Assembly (NCBI GenBank): GCA_964035575.1
Contig: OZ037883.1
Span: 434,001 to 498,000 of the forward strand
DNA from: Rhynchopus sp. YZ270_cl-10
Taxonomy: Eukaryota; Euglenozoa; Diplonemea; Diplonemida; Diplonemidae
Length of the DNA stretch: 64,000 nucleotides
Direction of reading: 5' to 3'
Numbering within the stretch: the stretch's first letter is position 1; each line of letters begins with the position of its first letter. The translations under genes were made by a program, and so were the position numbers. Of the stretch, positions 20,254 through 31,069 are shown piece by piece. A model generated the notes under the pieces. That model had not been told where the DNA came from, did no database searches, and was given only the letters and a program-made list of their open reading frames with translations.

Positions 20254-20981
20254 TTTTCCAAATTTTTGTGTTGTTTGCATGCAGTTTATTGCAACGATTT
20301 GAGGGAGGAATAGCTTTTCAATTTAGTTTTTTTAGATTTTTTTTTTGTCTCAAATTGTTCCGATAACAGCACGAACTGATAATAGAAACATGCTTTCTTT
20401 TGTACGCTTTCACAGAGCGACCTGAGGAAACCAATACTAGAGGGGAAAAGTCGGCAAAATGATGCCTAAAAATAAACTCTGTATGGTAAACAGGAGTCTG
20501 GAGAGTGGCAAAAAAAGCAAAAAAAAAAGAGACAAACAGAGAGAAAAAAAAAAAGAAAAAGAAACACAGAAATAAAGGAAAATCCCTGAACAAAATCTCT
20601 GCTTTTTTGAGATTTTCAGCTAGACGTTTCGCCACAACAGAGAATACCAGACATATAATTTTTTTGTTCGATTTTTTTTTATAGACTGACAACTCCAAAG
20701 GAATCGCAGTCGACGTTTTTTTTCTCTTTTTTTTTCCTTTCACGGTATCCAAAATACCGAAAAATATAAGATAATGCTCCTTCGAAAAGATGAGTGACCC
20801 CAGACTACTGGAACCACATAATATCTTCCGAAGAAGTGTTTTTTTTTTTTGAAAAAAAAAAAATGAAAATGTCATGGCAAAAACCTGGCAAAAGCCAAGG
20901 TTGTATTACAACAACATTCTTCTTCTTCTTTTAGTTTTTCTTTTTTCTTTTTTTTTCGTTCAAAAAAATAAGAAAAAGTTT

Positions 20982-21026
20982 TTAAGGACAAACCTAAGCC
21001 TCATCGTCGCTTTTTTGTTTTGTCCA
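20982..21026 (+). repeat. HF-A cassette with changed outer stem
   Basis: GGACAAA (20986-20992) pairs with TTTTGTCC (21018-21025) in place of the usual AAGATGA/TCACCTT, and AAGC pairs with GCTT inside. Both sides of the outer stem changed together. Confidence 0.6.
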
Positions 21027-21539
21027 CATTATAAATAAATCACCCATCTTATTTTCCTCCCTTTTCATCTACTCTTCAGGGATTCTTTTTGTATATGCCG
21101 ATGGGTTTTCTAGCGTTAGATATTTTTTGAAAATGGATTTTTTTTGTGGTGTTTTTTTGGAAGCAGATATAGGCAAGAACATAAGGATCGGATCATTGCC
21201 CAGTGTAGGGAGGGGGCTAAGGTACAGAAGGCTTCCCCAAAGGGGTTGATTCTGTGCTTATTGGGGGGGAGGAGGAATGAGGTGCATGTGATTTGAGGCG
21301 AGTTTTTTTTTTTTTTTTTGTCAGCCCCTTCCTCTTCCCCTCCCCCTTTACCCCCCCCTTTACTCTAAATAGTAGCCGTATTTTCTTCTCAGCTGTACCT
21401 GAGAAGCAAACCAGCCTTGAGGTTGGGGGGGAAAAGGGGGAGGAAGGGGAAGAAGAAAAAAAGAAAAAGAGGGAAAACTTAAGACAAGACAGGATTAGAT
21501 TGATGGGATTAATTCAAAAAAAAAAGAGAAATAAGTTGA

Positions 21540-21655
21540 CTTGTAATACAAAAGCCCTCTCGTGACAGTGTACCTTGGTACATGACCGGTGCACTGGGGT
21601 GGACCCCAACCCAGGCAGTCCTACATCCATTTTCGAGATTGGCATCTGATAAGAA
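21540..21655 (+). repeat. HF-G repeat, long form
   Basis: TAATACAAAAGCCCTCTCGT, ACAGTGTACCTTGGTACATG, ACCGG...GGTGGACCCCAAC, CAGTCCTACATCCATTT. Most blocks recur in the same order at 45588-45690. Confidence 0.6.
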
Positions 21656-21667
21656 AATAACTGAACA

Positions 21668-21705
21668 CTTGAAAGAGTGAATGTGCCTCTTGTGCACATC
21701 ATTTC
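21668..21705 (+). repeat. HF-B cassette
   Basis: CTTGAAAGAGTGAATGTGC, loop CTCTTGT, GCACATCA: TGTGC/GCACA around the same loop that HF-A uses. Confidence 0.65.
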
Positions 21706-21743
21706 TTAAAGAGAAATTGAAAGAAGACGGGTAGAAGAGAAAA

Positions 21744-22350
21744 TATGGGTCGATTTCAAAACCCCCCCCCCCCAAAAGTTCTTTTTTGTCTTTTTCATGA
21801 TATAGGCAGTTTTTTTGCAGTCTGAGGTCCGGAACCGCCCCAAAAACGATTTTCTGGGAGGTTTTGGGTGGTTTTGGGGCGAAATGGACCTTTTTTGACC
21901 ATTTTTATGGTATTTTTAGGCTGTTTTTGGCCCTTCTTCTTACACAGCCTATTGGGGGTCAAAATAGCTATTTTTGACCAAAAAACACAATTTATTTGAC
22001 GCCAGGAGGCCTCCGTTGGCCCAAATATATCCCAAAAATGGGCTGTGAGCCCAATCCGACCTGTTTTGGGCACATTTGGCACTTTTCTTGGTGCTTATTT
22101 GATGTTTTTTGGTCAAAAATAGCTATTTTGACCCCCAATAGGCTGTGTAAGAAGAAGGGCCAAAAACAGCCTAAAAATACCATAAAAATGGTCAAAAAAG
22201 GTCCATTTCGCCCCAAAACCACCCAAAACCTCCCAGAAAATCGTTTTTGGGGCGGTTCCGGACCTCAGACTGCAAAAAAACTGCCTATATCATGAAAAAG
22301 ACAAAAAAGAACTTTTGGGGGGGGGGGGGGGTTTTGAAATCGACCCATAT
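21744..22350. mobile_element. Foldback element 1 (243-bp arms)
   Basis: The arms 21744-21986 and 22104-22350 are inverted and virtually identical apart from G-run length. The 117-bp spacer (21987-22103) resembles an arm segment of foldback 2 at about 55118-55220 (AGGCCTCCGTTGGC / AAGCCTCCTTTGGC, CCTGTTTTGG). The TATGGGTCG ends are flanked by possible TA duplications. The frames on the arms are mirror shadows, not genes. Confidence 0.8.
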
Positions 22351-22367
22351 AAAAAAGAAAAGTTCAT

Positions 22368-22402
22368 AAGATGACCCTAAGCCTCTCGTTGCTTAGTCAC
22401 CT
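22368..22402 (+). repeat. HF-A cassette
   Basis: AAGATGACC, CTAAGC, CTCTCGTT, GCTTAG, TCACCTT: close to consensus, starting 18 bases after foldback 1. Confidence 0.65.
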
Positions 22403-22567
22403 TAGTACCTAAAATCATTGACGCATAAACTCTTGTCGAATTTGAGCTAATGAAAAAAGGATTGCCTTTTTGATAATCTGGTGATAGTGGTAACCATGTC
22501 TTCACTATCTTAAAAAAAAAAATACTCGTGGAAGAGAAGAGAAGAGAAGAGAACGGGGCTTTTAAGT

Positions 22568-22602
22568 ATAGATGAACCTAATCCTCTCAATCAGTCACCT
22601 TT
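22568..22602 (+). repeat. HF-A cassette, diverged
   Basis: ATAGATGAACCTAATCCTCT, CAATCAGTCACCT; the stem is largely lost. Confidence 0.45.
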
Positions 22603-22679
22603 TTAAATAAACCAATTCTCTGTAACCCTTTGTTGTACAAAAAAAAAAAAATCCCTTTTTTTAATGCAGGATTCGTGTT

Positions 22680-22926
22680 ATTGTTACTAGGGGGGAATAC
22701 TAGACCCTCTTGAGAAATTTTTGGGGTTTTTTTTAATTTTGACAATTTTTTTTTTTTTGTGCGGAAGGCACAAACAAAAAGAAATCGACCCCCTAGTTTG
22801 AGCTAATTTCGACTATTTGAGGCTGTTAAAACCAAATTTTGGTCTTTCAACTAGTATAAAAAATATGCCCGTCCGTTCGCCGAATACTGGACCCGGGGTC
22901 TTGTATTTGTCCCCCCCAGTAACAAT
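22680..22926. mobile_element. MITE with TTACT ends, copy 3
   Basis: ATTGTTACTAGGGGGGAATAC at the left, CCCCCCCAGTAACAAT at the right. The interior GAATACTAGACCC / GGACCCGGGG parallels the GAATAGTAGACCC of copy 2 (49371). Confidence 0.6.
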
Positions 22927-23196
22927 GCGTTTTAAAAAAGAAAGGTAAAAATGAAACAAAACAGTCGTTAAAACTGTTTTTTATTTTATTTTTATTTTTG
23001 GGGAGAAGAACTTTATTCTTTCGTTCCCCAAAAAGGCGAAGTTTTTTAAAGTTCCAAAAAAAAAAAAAAAAAAAAACATAAAAAATGGGGGGTTTTATTC
23101 TCTTATTCCGGGTTTGCTAGAGGGTCACGAAGCGAGAAAGGTGGGGAGGACGTTGGGGACATAGTGAAAGAATACAAGAGATAAAAAAAAGGGGGT

Positions 23197-23240
23197 TGGT
23201 TATAATGAGCTCAAAAAGCCTGGTGATGCTCAATTGCCTA
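23197..23240 (+). repeat. HF-A relative, diverged
   Basis: GGTTATAATGAGC, then GCTCAATTGCC: TGAGC (23206-23210) pairs with GCTCA (23228-23232), another stem sequence in the same frame. Confidence 0.4.
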
Positions 23241-23430
23241 GGTTAAATCGTGCTAAATACCCCATCTGGACGCAGGCGCGTATAAATGATGGCGAAGTAG
23301 AAAAAGGAAAACATTTTTTTTTCTGAGAGAGATGGTTTTTTTTTAGGAAGAAAAGGCAATATTTAAGGCAAAATAAAAACCTGCGCTTCTCGCGCCACAC
23401 AGATCTTGTAGAAATATCAAAAAATAACTG

Positions 23431-23480
23431 CATTTTACTTTCTATAACAGAAAGCAAAAGGGTATCATTGAATACCCCCT
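23431..23480 (+). repeat. HF-D cassette with both stems changed
   Basis: CTTTCT (23438-23443)/AGAAAG (23449-23454), then GGGTAT (23460-23465)/ATACCC (23472-23477). Sequence differs from the 15257 copy on both sides of both stems, pairing kept. Confidence 0.65.
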
Positions 23481-23641
23481 TTTTTTCTGAAAAAAAAAAA
23501 AAGACGTGTTAAAAAAGATAGGCAAAATTATTCAAAATTACGTAAAATAAAATGAAAATGTGGCTCCCTACGTTCATCTCCTCAAGGTAACTACGGCATA
23601 AGAGAGAGTTACGGGAGGGGGTGGGTGGGCTAGCGGTGGCC

Positions 23642-23759
23642 GTATTGTGAGAACTGCCTCCATCATATAATTGCCCAAAAAAATACATAATACACGTCTC
23701 ACAATACAGCTGTATTGTGAGTTGTGTATTATGCATTTATGGTCAATTACCACAATACA
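23642..23759. repeat. Palindromic hairpin element, copy 1
   Basis: GTATTGTGAG...CACAATAC ends. The centre TCACAATACAG/CTGTATTGTGA is a perfect 22-base palindrome flanked by TACATAATACAC / GTGTATTATG. Confidence 0.7.
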
Positions 23760-23825
23760 CAATCGCTAGGATGGGCGGTATTTTTTCTAAATATTAATAT
23801 TGAGCCGGGCAATATAGAGAAGAAG

Positions 23826-23858
23826 GAGGAAAGAGAGAGAGAGAGAGAGAGAGAGAAG
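23826..23858. repeat. GA microsatellite
   Basis: About 16 GA units with one interruption. Confidence 0.9.
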
Positions 23859-24262
23859 AGAGAGCCATTTACTTTTATTGCCAAGGGGGCACAGGCAGCA
23901 CGCCTTTTTTATTTGTCGACAAATATGGGTCTTTTTTTATTTTTTTTTGGAGTTTTTCGGAATATCCCTCAAAAAACCTCAGACACCCCCCCTTATTCTT
24001 TTCTTTTTTTTTTTTTTCAAAAAAATAAAATAAAAAGTGAAAGTGCGTTTAATAGAGGCTCTTGAATTGGGGTGGGGATGGGGTCGTTCGCTTATGTAGC
24101 GTCTTTTTTTTAATTTTTTTTTTGGAAATGAAAATCAATATTTTCCCGGTGGCCCAGGTCAGTAGAATAATTTTAAAAAAAAATTTCCCCCGCTCTTGGA
24201 ACCACCACTCCGTATTATCAGCTCCACACACAGTACTCTTCTCATCTCCAGTCTCACCTAGT

Positions 24263-24359
24263 GGTGGATATTGTGATAATTGCCCATCATAATACATAAT
24301 ACAAATCACAGATTCTGATATTATGGATTATGCTGGGAATTATCACAATACATCCACCA
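24263..24359. repeat. Palindromic hairpin element, copy 2
   Basis: GGTGGATATTGTGATAATT and AATTATCACAATACATCCACC are inverted ends. ATAATACATAATAC inside also appears in copy 1 at 23642. Confidence 0.65.
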
Positions 24360-24447
24360 GGAGTCTCAAAACTCCCCTGTGGTATCCTTCCCAATACATA
24401 GTTCACACATCTGTAAATAAAATACAGAGTTTCCGCCAAGGTGTACC

Positions 24448-24531
24448 GGGGTGTACTTTGGTACACCCCAATATTTCCCCCGGAAAATTTTGGATTTTTA
24501 CAGGGATTCGGGGTGTACCAAAGTACACCCC
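24448..24531. repeat. Paired GGGGTGTAC palindromes
   Basis: Two near-palindromes, GGGGTGTACTTTGGTACACC and GGGGTGTACCAAAGTACACC, lie 40 bases apart (24448-24469, 24510-24531). A third half-site, GGTACACCCCAATTT, lies near 25098. Confidence 0.6.
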
Positions 24532-24657
24532 GAGAAAAATGGGGACTTCTGTGTATTGCCCCTTTTTAAAAGGAGGCTTCGGTGCAAGCGACGAGTGCAT
24601 TCACTTTCTACTACATGTTCCAACGGCAGCACTGTAATCACTGTGTAGCGCCATGCA

Positions 24658-24975
24658 ATGAAAAAAGCAAATACCATCTCACAAGACTCCGTTACCTTGT
24701 TAAGCTTCCACCCCCGACCTCCAAATGAACCACCTCTACCAGACAACACAGCTGTGAAGCTTAACATGGTTGCTATCAAAGCTGGTGCTAAAAAGCCTGG
24801 TGCTAAAACCCAAAAAGTTGTGCCAAAGCTGCGGCAGAGCCGACTTGTCTTGGTCAAGAAGGAGACCCCTCCCACGGTTGACGAGGCGATACGGCCAGTG
24901 GAAGTGACACCTCAACCGGTAGTGAGCGTATCTCGCACTTCCCCTTCTGCCCTTTCAACCCTTCCCAAAAAAAAT
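24658..24975 (+). CDS. Unidentified open frame, possible gene fragment
   Basis: From the ATG at 24658 about 105 codons have a balanced composition (SFHPRPPNEPPLPDNTAVKL; GAKKPGAKTQKVVPKLRQ; two PVVSV/PVEVT-type steps) before the frame enters a low-complexity, repeat-derived part at about 24975. The same frame is open for about 65 codons before a TAG at 24646. GC content is higher than in the flanks. It is not a family I recognise. An antisense frame of 125 codons overlaps; either could be the real one. Confidence 0.25.
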
Positions 24976-25706
24976 TTTTGGAGCACCCCCCCGCACGCTT
25001 CGCCTCTCTACCTGTGTCTGCCAGGGAGGCGCGCGCGAAGCGCGCGGCGACCGCTTTTTCGGGGGAAAAATTTTTTTTTTGGGGGTCGTTTTCATGGTAC
25101 ACCCCAATTTCGGAAACCCCAAATCCTGGCGGAAACCCTGAAATACAAAAAAAAAAAAAAAAAAATCGCGAGAAAAATATGCAGAAGAGAAAGAGAAAGA
25201 CATCATCTCTCCAAGAAAACCTAAAAAACGCAAGGGACACCCCCCTGTGAAGGGAGGGGGCACAGCAAACACCTTTTGGAATCTTTCAGGAGAATTTTTT
25301 TGTAAGAAAAATAATAAAGGCGGGTTTTGTAAGGTATGGACCTTAATCTAAGGTTGGACCGTTCGCTTACTCAAAATCAAAAAAGATACAGAATTTTGTG
25401 TATTGTATTGGGTGGAAAAGGGGAGAGAGAGAGAGAGGAAAAAAATTCATTTTGAGTACAATGTGAAGGAACTGCAACAGGAAAGGGTGTGGTGATTTTT
25501 TTCTTTTTTTTCCATTGTGACAGTTGGGTAGGGTTCTCTTTGACATTCAAATCCTGATTAGCTACTATATATGCGCGCCCTTTTTTGAAAAGTGGTTTGT
25601 TTGCATTTGACAATATCGCCTACGAGAGAGGTGTAGGTCTTGTACACACAGCATCGCCCGAAGGCATTGTACTTGAAAGATAATAGATTGAAAAGAAGAT
25701 AAGGTA

Positions 25707-25740
25707 TGATGAAGCACACTCATTTTTATGTGTGTGCAAA
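25707..25740 (+). repeat. HF-B cassette with different stem
   Basis: TATGATGAA, then GCACAC pairs with GTGTGC around a TCATTTTTATGT loop. Confidence 0.5.
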
Positions 25741-26042
25741 CACCACGTCTTTTCATATTTGTTTTTTTTTTTTTTTTTTTTGTTTGTTTTTTTCTGGTTC
25801 GTTTTTTGTTGAATTCGTTCAATTAGACGATAACGTCATTGTTTTGAGGAAAGAGATGAAAAATAAAATTACACACGCTCAAAAAAAAATCAAGAATTTT
25901 TTGAAAAAATTCTTTTTTTTTTGGAATATGAAACATCCCTAATGAGAAGGCATATTTCAGATATAACGAGAAATTTTTTTGAAAAGATTTTACAAACCTT
26001 TCTTTTTTTTTTCCCCCAGAAGAATAATGGGTGTGAACACAT

Positions 26043-26070
26043 ATGAATGAGTACCTCTCGTACACCCACT
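26043..26070 (+). repeat. HF-B cassette with GTAC stem
   Basis: ATGAATGAGTACCTCTCGTAC: GTAC/GTAC replaces GTGC/GCAC and the loop is CTCTC. Confidence 0.45.
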
Positions 26071-26218
26071 TCAAGAGTAACAGGGGGAGAGATGAGGTGT
26101 GTTCCTAGTCATAAGTGAACCATACAATATCGCAGTCATTTTATTTTATTTTGACCCCCCCCCAAGCTTGAGAGGGGGCCTCAACAAAAAAGTGTATTGA
26201 GTCGGTAAATGATTAGAT

Positions 26219-26264
26219 TCATATACTTTCAGTTCACAGAATTGAAAGTATTTGAGAGGTCAAC
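26219..26264 (+). repeat. HF-D cassette with changed stem 1
   Basis: ATACTTTCA (26223-26231) pairs perfectly with TGAAAGTAT (26243-26251); hairpin 2 is lost. Confidence 0.6.
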
Positions 26265-26787
26265 ACATGCAACCCTTTCTTTTTAAATGAGTAACCTCTG
26301 GTGGTCTTTCTTCTACCTCACAGACTCAAAGTGAATAACTAACCTTCAAAAAAAAAAAATAAGAGCATAAAATGGCCCGAAACACGCCGTTTCCCGCCAA
26401 AAAATAATAATGAGATAATGAGGAATAAAAACGAAAATACATAAAAAGGGTAAAAAGAAAGGGTAAAGAGAAAGAGAAAACATACACAACACAGTTGTCC
26501 CTGACAGTTAACTCTCACCTATTTTTCTGTAGCTCCAAATAAGAGTCGAGAAGAAAACTCTTGGTATTGGAAGCAACAGAAGCTGGGTGAGGTCGCTGAA
26601 AGGAAATCATGCAAATAGACATTAAAAAAAAAATGCTTGTAAGATTAACGCGACCCCAGAGAGTGGCCAAGCGTATCATTCAAGAGCAAAGCACTGTAAT
26701 TAGATATCTTACGACACAAAAAAAAAAAAATATGCATCAGAAAAGAAAACTAAATACTGCTGAGGGATGCAGAGGGGGAGGGGGAGA

Positions 26788-26822
26788 CATCGACAAAAAA
26801 ATCACCTAGGTTCCTCGCCGGT
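26788..26822 (+). repeat. HF-E cassette, partial
   Basis: CATCGACAAAAAAATCACCT, AGGTTCCTCGCCGG; ACCT pairs with AGGT. Confidence 0.4.
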
Positions 26823-27105
26823 ATTGCACTTAAAAGAGTATAACATACATTTCAATGAATTGAAATGGGCAGGATCAACAAAAAATGTTCCCTTATTTTT
26901 TGTGCATATCTTTTTTGCAAGAAAAAGACGACGAAAGCTCGCATGCTACGTATGTAAGGAATTTTTATATATGCCAGGGCCAAAGAATGTACGCGGTACA
27001 CTGAGGAGGTTCCGTACAAAAAGAGAGAAGTTTGGTGCGTAATAATCCAAAAAACCCTCTTGCACTTCGTGACCCTTCCAAGAAACTTCGTACAAGAATA
27101 AATTG

Positions 27106-27170
27106 TTTCATATACTAACTATTCTACTGAATAGATGGTATAATAGGGTGCACTAAATGTACCCAAACTT
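27106..27170 (+). repeat. HF-D double-hairpin cassette
   Basis: Matches the 15257 copy with one change between the stems (GAATAGATGGTAT). Confidence 0.7.
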
Positions 27171-27428
27171 TTTTTTTTTTTACTTTATGTGGATTGTTTG
27201 TTTAAGAATAAAAAAATAAGAGAGCCAGAAAGAGAGAGTAAACAGGTCCATTGCCCTCCCTTTGAATGGATCGAAGGGCTACTGCTGAGCTACAAACAAA
27301 AGGATTTTTAAGTGGTTAGACAACAAAAAAGGTGTTGTCAGTTTTCAATGAGAGTTGCTATTTTTGCAGGGAAGGGGCGAGTAAAAAAAAAATAATTCTC
27401 CATCAGAGTACAAACAAAAGAGAAAAAT

Positions 27429-27496
27429 TGGTGCTCCGGGAGGGGTCGATATTGACAGGTCGCTGACAGGTCGTTGACCGACTTCCGAAAGCACCA
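27429..27496. mobile_element. 68-bp miniature element with TGGTGC ends
   Basis: TGGTGCTCCGGG...AGCACCA with exact 5-bp flanks AAAAT on both sides (27424-27428, 27497-27501). The interior is nearly identical to the copy at 17133. The ends match those of the 2.5-kb element at 61009-63539. Confidence 0.75.
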
Positions 27497-27523
27497 AAAA
27501 TGTAAAAAAAATAATGTGAAATT

Positions 27524-27556
27524 CATAATGATACTTTCCAAACAGAAAGCACAAAA
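27524..27556 (+). repeat. HF-D cassette, partial
   Basis: ATACTTTC...GAAAGCAC: CTTTC/GAAAG only. Confidence 0.4.
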
Positions 27557-27838
27557 GACCTACCTGAGACGGCACAACCTTATCTATAGAATACGGGAGA
27601 TACCGTCATCCACCATCACTCACCTTTTTTTTTTTTTTTTTTCGAAATCGCGCGTATTATTTTGTTTTGTTTCATTTGCAACAACTAAGGCAAATCTATA
27701 AGAAAAACTCTTTTGATTGTTTGCAGCGTTAAAAATAATAATAATCTAATTTGCGAATCGTTTTGAAGGGTGAAAGCGGTGAGGTTGACATCTTTTTTCC
27801 ACTCTTTAAAGAAATCACATTGGAATTCTTCTGTTTTT

Positions 27839-27899
27839 GAAAACTTGGTTGAATTAGTGTTGACTGGTTGGAATTAGTGTTGACACCCGATGAGCTCCA
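27839..27899 (+). repeat. HF-F relative (TTAGTGT subtype)
   Basis: AACTTGGTTGAATTAGTGTTG, a partial duplicate GGTTGGAATTAGTGTTG, then ACACCCGATGAGCTCCATTA. Relatives at 43148 and 53141. Confidence 0.45.
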
Positions 27900-28515
27900 T
27901 TACTACAATTTTCCCCCCCACCTTTCACACTGTGGTAATACAACAACGGAAACTGCGTTTGAATAAATCTGGTTTTGTATCAGTCCATAGTCACACCCGA
28001 GAACGTTACAACATATTTTATAACCAGTCGCAAGCCCTATTATTTAATACCATAGGTGCTGTATCATCTTCTTATATCAAGGTGGCTGATTGTAGGTACG
28101 GTGAGGTGCGGTGTGGGTGTGGGTGTGGGAATTGTACAGCAAATAAACGTACCTCCCATATCGTACTACAGTATGAAACGAAACAACTTGAAGATTTTTT
28201 TTTTTTTTTGCTTTTTGTTTGCAAAAATACAATATCAGAAACTTTGCTTTAGAAAACGTAAGAAGAAACTCGTTAAAAAAACATCTGAGCGTTTTTGTTA
28301 TGGAATTTTTTGAACCGCTTTCATGTTGTATTTGTCAAGACAATACGAAAAAGCGCGGGAAATTGACCGATTTATCCCAAAACATACAAAGGCAACGAAA
28401 AGGACTTAGCTTTAAATAAAAAAAACAAACAGGATTAGGTGTTAGGTGTGTGGTGCGTTGATCAGAACACCAGCATTAGGTAAGACGTGAAAAAAAAATA
28501 ATAATGACAAACATA

Positions 28516-28566
28516 TGGCTTGAAACACAAAGCCTGTGGCTGTGTACCTTTGGTGCGTGAACCGTA
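28516..28566 (+). repeat. HF-G repeat, short form
   Basis: GAAACACAAAGCCTGTGGC, TGTGTACCTTTGGTGCGTG. Aligns with 50565-50612. Confidence 0.45.
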
Positions 28567-28599
28567 GTTTGAACAGACTTTGCCGAATAATGTGAAACG

Positions 28600-28632
28600 A
28601 AAGTTGCAAAACGCCTCTGCAGACGCAACACT
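28600..28632 (+). repeat. HF-C cassette with GTTGC stem
   Basis: GTTGC (28603-28607) pairs with GCAAC (28625-28629) where most copies have AGTGC/GCACT: two base pairs exchanged. Inner ACGCCTC...GACGC kept. Confidence 0.65.
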
Positions 28633-28704
28633 GCGTATTATCGAACCACAGAAAGGGCACTTCACAAACGACACACATCTTCAACGACTGAGGGAAATTT
28701 TGTT

Positions 28705-28755
28705 TGTATCGACAAAAAATCACCCATACACCAAGGGTAGGTTTCTGTGCCTCAA
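28705..28755 (+). repeat. HF-E cassette
   Basis: TGTATCGACAAAAAATCACC, CATACACCAAGGGTAGG, TTTCTGTGCCTC; CACC is available to pair with GGGT/GGTAGG. Confidence 0.5.
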
Positions 28756-29277
28756 AAAAAAAATGCTACCTTTTGGAAAGGCGTAGAATACTAGATACAT
28801 TTTGATTTTTTTTCTTCGACGAACTCCACGATCACAAATCGTTAAAAATAGTAACTCTGATAGGTAAGTAAAAGGAAAAAAGGTTTTTTCGTTGATTGCA
28901 CAATTACCCTGTTGGAGGGGTGATTGGCGACCGTATCTGAGGAACTATTTCTCCTTTAAGCTACGCTTGCATGGGGGGTGAAACATCTTTTCAGATGATG
29001 TGGAATCTTTTCATCTTTTTCACATCTTGTCACGTCGTGAAAAAAGGAAAAAAAAAAAAAAAAAAAAAAAGTGCTCGCACACGATCTGCAGATGTTCTAC
29101 TCAATATTTTTTCAGATGAGTCACCACCACGGTTCGCACGGATCGCGATCCGTCAATTGCGGTACTTTTCCGGGGGAAAAAAAAAAAAAAAAAGGTGGGG
29201 TGCGCACGGGGGTCGCGCTACGCGCCTACCGACTACCGTAGATTTTTGACGATTTTGCTCGGTACGTTTTTCCTTAC

Positions 29278-29585
29278 TAAAACCAGAGAATCTCATATTT
29301 CATAGTAAGAGTATTTCGGAGTGTTTTTGCACACACATGTGACCCCACCGTGGAGAGCAATCGGCTCGCGCAATCAAAAGAAAGCAGAGAAAAGGGAAAA
29401 AGAAAAAAGACAAAAGTTGGGTACCGTGCGCCTGCGGCGCTACTGTGTTCCCACTCAAAACACCACAATTTCATCTGAAGTTAGGTTTTCAAACCTGAAA
29501 ATGACCCTTGTTTACGAGTATGGGTTCATATTTTGCAAAAAATTTAAGTCAATAAAATTTTGTCCATTTTTCCAAAATGACCCCA
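29278..29585 (+). repeat. Dispersed repeat X-Y, copy 1
   Basis: X (29278-29470) and Y (29488-29585) recur inverted at 36226-36400 and 35405-35495. Key words are TGTGACCCCACCGTGGAGAG, ATCGGCTCGCGCAATC, GTACCGTGCGCCTGCGGCGC and CCTTGTTTACGAGTATGGG. No coding potential. Confidence 0.75.
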
Positions 29586-30055
29586 TCACTTTCTGCAATC
29601 GCACCGAATCGGACGATGCGATCGACAAAAACGCCCAAAAACGCACCCCACACCCCCTTTTTTTTCCGTGATCTGGACCCCAAAATTTTTGGTCAAAATC
29701 ACGTGATCTGGGAACATGCTTGTTTTTGACCAAAGAAAAAAAATTTCTTTGCCCTAAATCGGGCGTGGTAGGTGATACAATGGCCCAAAAAATCTAAAGA
29801 AAATCTCAGATTGACTTTTTCTGGAAAAAATTTTTCAAGTCAAAATTTCAGCCAAAAATACGGTCATTTTCACCTGTTTTTTTTTTTTTTTTTTTTTTCA
29901 CGACGTTTTTTTTTTCACGATCAAGAAACGAAGTTGTGAGAGATTTCCGAAATTTTAGATCGTGATAAGATCTTTTACCCCCCATGCGCTTGTAGGAATA
30001 AAAAAAAAAAGAAGGGGACAGGAAAATATGTGATACCTGTTCCCCCTTTTTGTTG
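29586..30055. other. Gene-free stretch next to repeat X-Y
   Basis: Continues with weakly repeated A/T-rich sequence (GGTCAAAATCACGTGATC palindrome near 29691-29708). Confidence 0.4.
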
Positions 30056-30115
30056 CATCGAGAAAAAAAAAAATACCCCCTCGAAAGGTAGGTTCTGTAC
30101 TAAATATCACCTTTT
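30056..30115 (+). repeat. HF-E cassette
   Basis: CATCGAG, TACCCCC, GGTAGGTTCTGTACT, ATATCACC: TACC pairs with GGTA; an A run interrupts the head. Confidence 0.5.
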
Positions 30116-30403
30116 GAAAGGCCAATAAAATAATTTTCCCTCGAACGAATGTTATGCAAATAAAAGAAAGAGAAAAAGAAGAAAAAAACAAAAGGTGGTT
30201 CACCCCCTCTTCAGCACATCACCTCCACACCTATAGGGCGGTGGTGTTGCGGAGCACGGTTGGGTAAAAGTGAACGACGTGACACTTTCCGCTCACAAAA
30301 GTAGCGCAGAAACCCCTAGTAATGTCACCCAAAGGCCTTATCGGTTTTTGTTTTGTTTTTTTTTTTTTTGGCAGACATTAACAGATGATGAAAAACAAAA
30401 TTG

Positions 30404-30438
30404 GTAAGAATAGATGAACCTAAGCCATACTTAGTCAC
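30404..30438 (+). repeat. HF-A cassette
   Basis: TAAGAATAGATGAACCTAAG, CCATA, CTTAGTCAC: CTAAG/CTTAG with a five-base loop. Confidence 0.55.
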
Positions 30439-30823
30439 TAATAAAAAGAAAGACAGGGAAAATATCAGCGTTTTTATTTAAAAAAAAAATGTTCGAGGAT
30501 AAAAAATGCAGCAATAATAAAGTCAAAATTATGGCAGGAAGGGGAGGGCAATATACAGGTTATTGACTCCTCCTCAGAGTGACAAAAAAAGGGGAGAAGA
30601 AACAGCTTTTTTATGTTTTTTTTTTTTAATTGCCACTTTTTGACACTTTATTCCACTCTCCCCGTACATAAAATCCTTCGGGGTTTAACTTTTTTTTTTT
30701 TAAGTATCGCGCGAGACATGCCAAGGGAAGAAAAAGAGAGTCGCTGATCTTTTAAAAAATGCCCCCCCTTTTTTTCGTTGCGGCATACCTGCAGCACTGC
30801 AGAAGAAATAATATAAAAAATTG

Positions 30824-30858
30824 GAAAGGCGAGCTTAAGCCTCATTTAGTCACCTTTT
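30824..30858 (+). repeat. HF-A cassette, diverged
   Basis: AAAGGCGAGCTTAAGCCTC, ATTTAGTCACCTTTT. Confidence 0.45.
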
Positions 30859-31034
30859 AAAAGGATGTGACTCAGAGCAGAAGTTTCCACCTACCTTCCG
30901 CTCACGTCGGGAAAGACAATTAGAGGATATTATTTTTTGTGTGATGACACAGGGAATGTTGGTAATGTTGTAGACACTAAAGCCCGTAGTAAAAAAAAAA
31001 GGTTTGAAGAGAACTGAGGTGAGGAAAACAAGAT

Positions 31035-31069
31035 TACTTGAAAGATGAATGTGCGTCATGTGCACATCT
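31035..31069 (+). repeat. HF-B cassette
   Basis: CTTGAAAGATGAATGTGC, loop GTCATGT, GCACATCTC: GATG...CATC outer and TGTGC/GCACA inner. Confidence 0.65.

Larger units (their letters stand above)
14200..21743. other. Cassette field, first block; no protein gene seen
   Basis: Short structured cassettes of all families alternate with A or T runs of 8-20 bases. No frame above 190 codons exists, and the long ones here are runs of Lys/Phe from A/T tracts. Individual cassettes are listed separately. Confidence 0.5.
22351..29270. other. Cassette field, second block
   Basis: HF cassettes, one MITE (22680-22926), two related hairpin elements (23642, 24263) and a GC-richer patch near 24.4-25.2 kb. A 120-codon frame at 27890-28252 matches nothing I know and is probably chance. 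Confidence 0.45.

Noticed and set aside
27231-27300. tRNA-like word TGTAGCTCAGCAG with CTTCGATCC on the minus strand
   Set aside because: The two words are only about ten bases apart and no cloverleaf forms.
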